Assembly (NCBI GenBank): GCA_024763435.1
Contig: JANTFN010000046.1
Span: 1 to 10,337 of the forward strand
Source: Thermodesulfobacteriota bacterium
GTDB taxonomy: Bacteria; Desulfobacterota; S145-22
Direction of reading: 5' to 3'
Length of the DNA stretch: 10,337 nt
Shown: positions 5,730 through 10,337 of the stretch, in pieces
Layout: each line of letters starts with the position of its first letter
Position numbering within the stretch: the stretch's first letter is position 1
The notes under the pieces: model-generated
What the model was told of the DNA's origin: nothing
Databases searched by the model: none
The model's input: only the letters and a program-made list of their open reading frames with translations
Made by a program: the position numbers and the translations under genes

Positions 5730-8700
5730 TAAGCCGCCACCTCTTTTTTGTCATATAAAGAATCACATTTTGCAACAATCTGTACGTCTCTGAAGTATTG
5801 AAGATCAATGGCTTTTCCTGGACATTCACCCGCGCATACACCACACCCGTGGCACTTGATAGGGTCAATCTCCGCCTTGCCGCGTTCGTTGATAACCGGG
5901 ACCGAGTAGGGACAAGCCCTGACACACGTCAGACAAGCCGCGCACTTATCCTCATCCACAACCGCGACCACACCCCCCACTGAAATAGAATCTTTTGCCA
6001 GAACGGTGCCGGCCCTTGCCGCCGCAGCCGCTGCCTGAGCAATTGATTCAGAGATGTTCTTAGGAGAATGGGCCAGGCCGCAGACATAGATACCATCTGT
6101 GGCAAAATCTACAGGGCGTAGCTTCATGTGTGCTTCAAGGAAAAATCCATCAGCCATCCTCGGGACCTTTAACATCAAGGCAAGTTCCTCATTCTCTCTC
6201 GGAATTGTCGCTGATGAAAGCACCAGGGTATCCGGAGCAACCGTCATCTTGCGTTTTATGACGGCATTAAAAAACTCAACCACAAGCCGCCCATCTTTAA
6301 CCGTAACCTCTGGTTTTTCATCCGAATCATACCTTACAAAGGCAATCCCGCGCTGCCGGGCTTCACGGTAATAAGGTTCCAGCAAGCCATAGGTTCGTAT
6401 GTCCCGATAAAGGACGATAATCTGGGCATCGGGATTTTTATCTTTAAGCCTCAAGGCATTTTTGACAGCCGTCGAACAACAAACACGGCTGCAATAGGGG
6501 CGCTCCTCGTTTCTTGATCCCACACACTGAATCATCACTACACTGTTCTGATTCTGCGCGAACTGGGGTTCTGCAACGAGACGCTGCTCAAATTCCTGTT
6601 GAGTCACAACGTGATCGTTCTGCCCATAAAGGTATTCCGCGGGTTTAAGCTCCTCTCCACCCGTCGCGACAATCGTGACACCATGTTCAATCTTTCGGTA
6701 ATACATACCAGGCGCCACCATAATGCCCGTTGAAAAATTTCCCTGCGCCCCGGAAAAATCAACGACAAGGGCATTGGTAATCACATGGATTCTCTCGTTA
6801 TCGGTAACCTGCTGAATCGTGCGTTCAAGGAGGGCATGAACATCCTCGCCTTCGATGGTAAAATGGACATGATGCAGGTTACCTCCCAGCTCCGGCTCTT
6901 TTTCAATCAGAAAAACCTCGTGTCCCTGCTCGGACAGCTTCAGGGCAGCGGTCATCCCCGCAATTCCACCACCAATGACCAGCCCTTTTTTGATGATTGG
7001 AAGCGTCTTTTCATGGAGGGGGATCAGTTCACGCGCGCTGGCAACCGCCATCCGCACCAGGTCTTTGGCCTTGACGGTGGATTCCGGCTTCATGTGCATA
7101 TGAACCCAGGAACATTGATCGCGTATATTCGCCATTTCAAAGAGGTATTTATTCAATCCTGCCTGCCGAATCGTGGACTGAAACAGCGGCTGATGTGTTC
7201 GCGGCGAGCACGAGGCCACAACCACCCTGTTCAGATGATGCTCCTCAATCATCTTTTTAATATGATCCTGCGTATCCTGCGAGCAGGTAAACAAGTTATC
7301 CTCTGCGTGCGCAACACCCGCAAGCGTCTTCGCATAATCCCTTACCGAGGGAACATCGACAACCGATCCGATATTCACCCCGCAGTGGCAGACAAAAACC
7401 CCTACGCGGGTCTCCTGACCCTCAATGTTTTCCTCTTCAGGCAATTCTTCATGCCTCAGCGCCGTTCCCCGCGCTTCTGAAAGCAGGCCCGCCGCGTATG
7501 CCACGGCACTGCTTGCCTGAGAAACTGTTTCCGGAATGTCCTTCGGCCCCTGAAACCCACCACAAACAAAAACACCGGGACGAGATGTGGATACGGGTGT
7601 AAAGGGGTCTGTTTTGCAAAATCCATACTCGTTCAGGTCAACGGAAATTTTCTTCGATAATTTCATCCCTTCCTCGGAGGGGTGTAAACCAACCGCAAGC
7701 ACTACCATCTGGAAGGTTTCCTTCCTGAGATTTCCTTCTTCATCCACATAGGTCAAGGTGAGGTCTCGTGTTACCGGGTCCTCCACGACCTTCGATATCA
7801 TGGATCGAACGTATTTCACACCAAACTGGCTCTGGGCACGCTCGTAGTAGGCATCATATCCCTTCCCAAAGGCCCGGATATCAATATAAAAAATGGTTGT
7901 TTCAATCCCCTCAAGATGCTCTTTGGCAATAACCGCCTCTTTTGTCGCGTACATACAACAAACTGAAGAGCAAAAAGGATGATCGGTGTCCCGGCTTCCC
8001 ACACACTGGATAAAGGCAATTTTCTGGGGGATATCCCCGTCTGTTGGTCGCATGACCGTGCTGCTGTAGGGTCCCGTCGCACTCAGCATCCGTTCAAATT
8101 CTATAGAGGTGACAACATTGGGGTAACGCCCATAGCCGTATTCCCCCTTGGCCGAAGGATTGTACTCATCAAAACCAGGAGACAGGATAACCGCCCCCAC
8201 CTTCACACGATCTACCTCCGGCGGGAGGCTGTAATCGATGGCGTCCGCTTCGCAGACATCGGCGCATATCCCGCATCCGAGGCACCGGCGGCAACTCAGG
8301 CAGCGTTTGGCCTCCACGACCGCCATCTCCTCTGTGTAGCCTAACTGGACCTCGTCAAACCCCTTTATTCTTTTTGCAACACCCATTTCCGGCATGGAAA
8401 CCCTGGGTTCCTTCTCAATCCCTTCCCGAACATCCTCTACAGGGCAAAAGGTCTCGTCAAGTTCTCTGCCACGGCTTAAATCCTCCCCCTTGATATAGCG
8501 GTCAATGGAAACAGCCGCGCGTTTTCCAGCTGCCATGGCATCAATAGCCATGGCGGGACCCGTTACAAGATCCCCGCCCGCGAAAACCCCTTCCAGGCTT
8601 GTCTGGAGGGTCAATTTATCCACAACAGGGCTTGATTTCGGCGTCAGCGCGGCCCCAAGGGAAGCTACCAGGGGCTGATCTATCCGCTGGCCAATGGCGG

Positions 8701-10162
8701 GAATGATCGCGTCTGCCTTCAGAATAAATTCGCTCTCTTTTACGGCAACGGGCCGCCGTCTTCCTGATTCATCCGGCTCTGAGAGCCGCATCTTTATCAT
8801 CTTTATCCCGGAGACTTTCCCGTCACCTACAATCTCCACCGGAGAAACAAGGTATCGAAAGGTAATTCCCTCTTCAAGCGCCTCTTCTATTTCCTCCGAG
8901 CTGGCCGGCATTTCTTTGAGGGATCTGCGATAACAGATCTCCACGGACCCCGCCCCCGCGCGTAAGGCCGACCGGGCCGCGTCAATGGCAACATTCCCTC
9001 CCCCGATAACCACCACATGCCCTGAAAGCCCTCCGAGCCTCTGAAGGTTGAGATCCCTTAAGAAATCTACTCCGGGAAAAACACCCTTCAGGTCTTCCCC
9101 GGGAATTTTCAGGGTCTGATTCCCGTGCGCGCCTACCGCGAAGAAAACCGCTTTATAGCCTTCTTTTTTAAGGCCCTCGAGGGTCTTGTCCTTCCCAAAC
9201 GCGACCCCTGTTTCTATCGTTATCCCCAGGGCCTTGATGGCATCAATTTCCTTGTTCAAAACCTTTTTCGGAAGGCGGTATTCGGGAATCCCCACCGCCA
9301 GCATCCCCCCCGCCACGGGAAGTTTTTCAAAGACATGAACGGTATAGCCCATCAGGGCAAGGTCGTTGGCGCAGGTCAGCCCCGCCGGTCCCGCCCCGAT
9401 GATTGCAACCTTTTCTTCTCTTTTCTCACGGATAACCGGAACGGGAATCGGTTTTCCGGAGGCCTCTTCATAGTCCGCCACAAACCGCTTCAGTGAGGCA
9501 ATCGCGACAGGGTCGTCCACTTCCCTGCCCCTGAGGCACATCTCTTCACAGGGATGGCTGCACACCCGCCCGCAAACGGAGGGAAAAGGGAGTTTCTTTC
9601 GGATAATGGCAAGGGATTCTTCATATCTTCCCTCGGCAATCAGGCCGACATATTCCCGAACCTCAAGGTGAACCGGACAGGCAATGGCACACGGCGGGTC
9701 TTCCCTGTCAATCACATAAGTGGAGGGAACCGCCTGGGGATAGTTGATATAAACAGCCGACCGGCCGGTCTCCCCTTCATTATATTCGCTCATAACCTCG
9801 AGGGGACAATTCTGCATGCAAAGACCGCATCCCGTACATTTTCCCGGGTCAATTCGTTTTGAGTGCCGCACGATGGTCGCCGTAAAGCTTCCAGGCTCCC
9901 CCTCAAGGCTGAGAAGGTCCGCGTGGGTCATTAGTTCGATATTCGGGTTACGTGCCACTTCCACGAGTTTTGGAGACATAATACACATGCTGCAGTCATT
10001 TGTGGGAAATGTTTTATCAAGCTGCGACATCGTTCCGCCGATATTCGCCCCTTTTTCGAGAAGATAAACCTTAAATCCATTTTCAGTAAGGTCAAGGGCG
10101 GACTGCATACCACCAATACCTCCACCTAAAACAAGAACAGACCCTGATAAACTCCCGGTCAT
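5729..10162 (-). CDS. hdrA: Giant HdrA-like flavoprotein: two HdrA modules with an inserted GltD/NfnB-like NAD(P)H module
   Basis: A complete 1477-residue protein, roughly double a methanogen HdrA. Residues 8-150 form the first half of HdrA module 1: GGGIGG flavin loop (13-18), NDCSMC (Cys57/60) and a [4Fe-4S] site at Cys109/112/115/119. Residues about 155-565 are a GltD/NfnB-like unit: Cys158/162, Cys197/201/205/209, FAD loop GAGPAG (256-261), NAD(P) loop GGGNVA (387-392) and a closing FAGGD (527-531). Cys621/624 and Cys627/630/633/637 return to HdrA, followed by Cys720, 731, 735/736 and VFVCGG. Residues about 918-1477 are a second HdrA: N-terminal VFVCHCG domain, flavin loop GGGIAG (1064-1069), Cys1213, 1224, 1228/1229, and ferredoxin sites at Cys1407-1417 and Cys1437-1447. 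It is the likely bifurcating or confurcating hub. NADH versus NADPH cannot be decided. The upstream AGGAGG is six bases before the ATG. Confidence 0.93.
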   Translation of the reverse strand: MTGSLSGSVLVLGGGIGGMQSALDLTENGFKVYLLEKGANIGGTMSQLDKTFPTNDCSMCIMSPKLVEVARNPNIELMTHADLLSLEGEPGSFTATIVRHSKRIDPGKCTGCGLCMQNCPLEVMSEYNEGETGRSAVYINYPQAVPSTYVIDREDPPCAIACPVHLEVREYVGLIAEGRYEESLAIIRKKLPFPSVCGRVCSHPCEEMCLRGREVDDPVAIASLKRFVADYEEASGKPIPVPVIREKREEKVAIIGAGPAGLTCANDLALMGYTVHVFEKLPVAGGMLAVGIPEYRLPKKVLNKEIDAIKALGITIETGVAFGKDKTLEGLKKEGYKAVFFAVGAHGNQTLKIPGEDLKGVFPGVDFLRDLNLQRLGGLSGHVVVIGGGNVAIDAARSALRAGAGSVEICYRRSLKEMPASSEEIEEALEEGITFRYLVSPVEIVGDGKVSGIKMIKMRLSEPDESGRRRPVAVKESEFILKADAIIPAIGQRIDQPLVASLGAALTPKSSPVVDKLTLQTSLEGVFAGGDLVTGPAMAIDAMAAGKRAAVSIDRYIKGEDLSRGRELDETFCPVEDVREGIEKEPRVSMPEMGVAKRIKGFDEVQLGYTEEMAVVEAKRCLSCRRCLGCGICADVCEADAIDYSLPPEVDRVKVGAVILSPGFDEYNPSAKGEYGYGRYPNVVTSIEFERMLSATGPYSSTVMRPTDGDIPQKIAFIQCVGSRDTDHPFCSSVCCMYATKEAVIAKEHLEGIETTIFYIDIRAFGKGYDAYYERAQSQFGVKYVRSMISKVVEDPVTRDLTLTYVDEEGNLRKETFQMVVLAVGLHPSEEGMKLSKKISVDLNEYGFCKTDPFTPVSTSRPGVFVCGGFQGPKDIPETVSQASSAVAYAAGLLSEARGTALRHEELPEEENIEGQETRVGVFVCHCGVNIGSVVDVPSVRDYAKTLAGVAHAEDNLFTCSQDTQDHIKKMIEEHHLNRVVVASCSPRTHQPLFQSTIRQAGLNKYLFEMANIRDQCSWVHMHMKPESTVKAKDLVRMAVASARELIPLHEKTLPIIKKGLVIGGGIAGMTAALKLSEQGHEVFLIEKEPELGGNLHHVHFTIEGEDVHALLERTIQQVTDNERIHVITNALVVDFSGAQGNFSTGIMVAPGMYYRKIEHGVTIVATGGEELKPAEYLYGQNDHVVTQQEFEQRLVAEPQFAQNQNSVVMIQCVGSRNEERPYCSRVCCSTAVKNALRLKDKNPDAQIIVLYRDIRTYGLLEPYYREARQRGIAFVRYDSDEKPEVTVKDGRLVVEFFNAVIKRKMTVAPDTLVLSSATIPRENEELALMLKVPRMADGFFLEAHMKLRPVDFATDGIYVCGLAHSPKNISESIAQAAAAAARAGTVLAKDSISVGGVVAVVDEDKCAACLTCVRACPYSVPVINERGKAEIDPIKCHGCGVCAGECPGKAIDLQYFRDVQIVAKCDSLYDKKEVAA
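8465..9700 (-). other. GltD/NfnB-like domain inserted in HdrA module 1
   Basis: This segment encodes residues about 155-566 of the HdrA protein. It starts with a DPD/GltD-type iron-sulfur helical domain (Cys158, 162, 197, 201, 205, 209; CGRVCSHPCEEMC) and continues with paired FAD and NAD(P) Rossmann folds. YRRSLKEMPA (411-420) after the second dinucleotide loop is standard for GltD relatives. The insert lies exactly between YVIDRE and the second inserted ferredoxin site, where a conventional HdrA runs straight from one to the other. By family precedent it should exchange hydride with NAD(P)H and pass electrons into the HdrA cluster chain. Confidence 0.85.
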
Positions 10163-10335
10163 GATGAACCTCCTGGCGCGGTGTAACGATAATAGGGGGT
10201 TTTCCCGTCTTCAATATGGTCAACAACCATGAGGCCGCGGCGTCTCAGTTCGACAATATGCCTGAGGACGCTCCTGGGGGACAGGTCCACGTCTTCGGCT
10301 ATCCCGCGAACCGGTTTTACCTCTTTCGAAACCGC
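10159..10335 (-). CDS. Winged-helix transcriptional regulator, C-terminal part (cut by right edge)
   Basis: The last 58 codons of a minus-strand gene that runs off the right edge. PVRGIAEDVDLSPRSVLRHI (residues 8-27 of the fragment) forms a clear helix-turn-helix, with 'SPRSVLRHIVELRRRGL' as the recognition helix and its extension, and VVDHIEDGKTPYYRYTA reads as the beta wing. The protein ends in PGGSS. This resembles ArsR/MarR-like winged-helix proteins, but the exact family and any sensor domain are outside the window. Its TGA overlaps the hdrA ATG (ATGA), and the hdrA ribosome binding site lies within its last codons, so it is co-transcribed and coupled with hdrA. It could be an autoregulator of this operon; that is inference. 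Confidence 0.8.
   Translation of the reverse strand, partial: AVSKEVKPVRGIAEDVDLSPRSVLRHIVELRRRGLMVVDHIEDGKTPYYRYTAPGGSS
10169..10174 (-). promoter_or_regulatory. Ribosome binding site of hdrA inside the regulator gene
   Basis: A consensus AGGAGG lies six bases before the hdrA ATG at 10162 and overlaps the final codons of the winged-helix gene. It fixes the hdrA start, which is also the point where the HdrA flavin-binding strand begins within ten residues. Confidence 0.85.
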
Positions 10336-10337
10336 CT

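Noticed and set aside
6785..7480. Plus-strand open frame of 231 codons opposite HdrA module 2
   Set aside because: The minus strand encodes conserved HdrA motifs through the entire stretch; the plus-strand translation has no recognisable features and no ribosome binding site.
8252..8302. Possible separate ferredoxin gene around Cys621-637 of HdrA
   Set aside because: It is in the same uninterrupted frame with no start or ribosome binding site, and it matches the second inserted ferredoxin site of HdrA.

Overview
The window holds one tightly packed minus-strand operon covering almost its full length, transcribed from the right edge to the left. It encodes a MetVF-type (type III) methylenetetrahydrofolate reductase together with a complete set of heterodisulfide-reductase-like (Hdr) electron-transfer subunits. 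The gene content (metF, metV, mvhD, hdrA, hdrB, hdrC) matches the MetFV-HdrABC-MvhD complex known from Moorella thermoacetica. That points to a strict anaerobe using the Wood-Ljungdahl pathway, either reductively (acetogenesis) or in reverse (acetyl-CoA oxidation). The gene style, including a hybrid kinase and an FmdB-type zinc ribbon among the metabolic genes, suggests a deltaproteobacterial (Desulfobacterota) sulfate reducer or syntroph. The taxonomy is inference; no marker gene is present.

Layout in transcription order: the C-terminus of a winged-helix regulator (10159-10335, cut by the edge); a giant hdrA of 1477 residues (5729-10162); mvhD (5283-5729); metV (4618-5286); metF (3698-4621); a stand-alone receiver-domain response regulator (3293-3673); a soluble hybrid histidine kinase (1783-3273); hdrC (1177-1740); hdrB (317-1180); and an fmdB-like small zinc-ribbon gene (96-296). 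Junctions are ATGA or TAATG overlaps, or gaps of 19-42 bases, so one transcript with translational coupling is likely. At the far left the last 30 codons of a possible convergent plus-strand gene end at base 94. No intergenic stretch exceeds 50 bases, and there are no RNA genes, CRISPR arrays or mobile elements. The promoter must lie beyond the right edge.

Proposed joint function: electrons enter at the flavoprotein HdrA, which carries an internal GltD/NfnB-like NAD(P)H dehydrogenase module, possibly also through MvhD. They are split or merged at HdrA flavins, pass through HdrC and HdrB iron-sulfur clusters, and reach MetV/MetF, where methylene-THF and methyl-THF interconvert. The most notable points are the HdrA architecture (two HdrA modules with complementary cofactor sets, one interrupted by a whole NAD(P)H module) and the two-component pair placed between metF and hdrCB.
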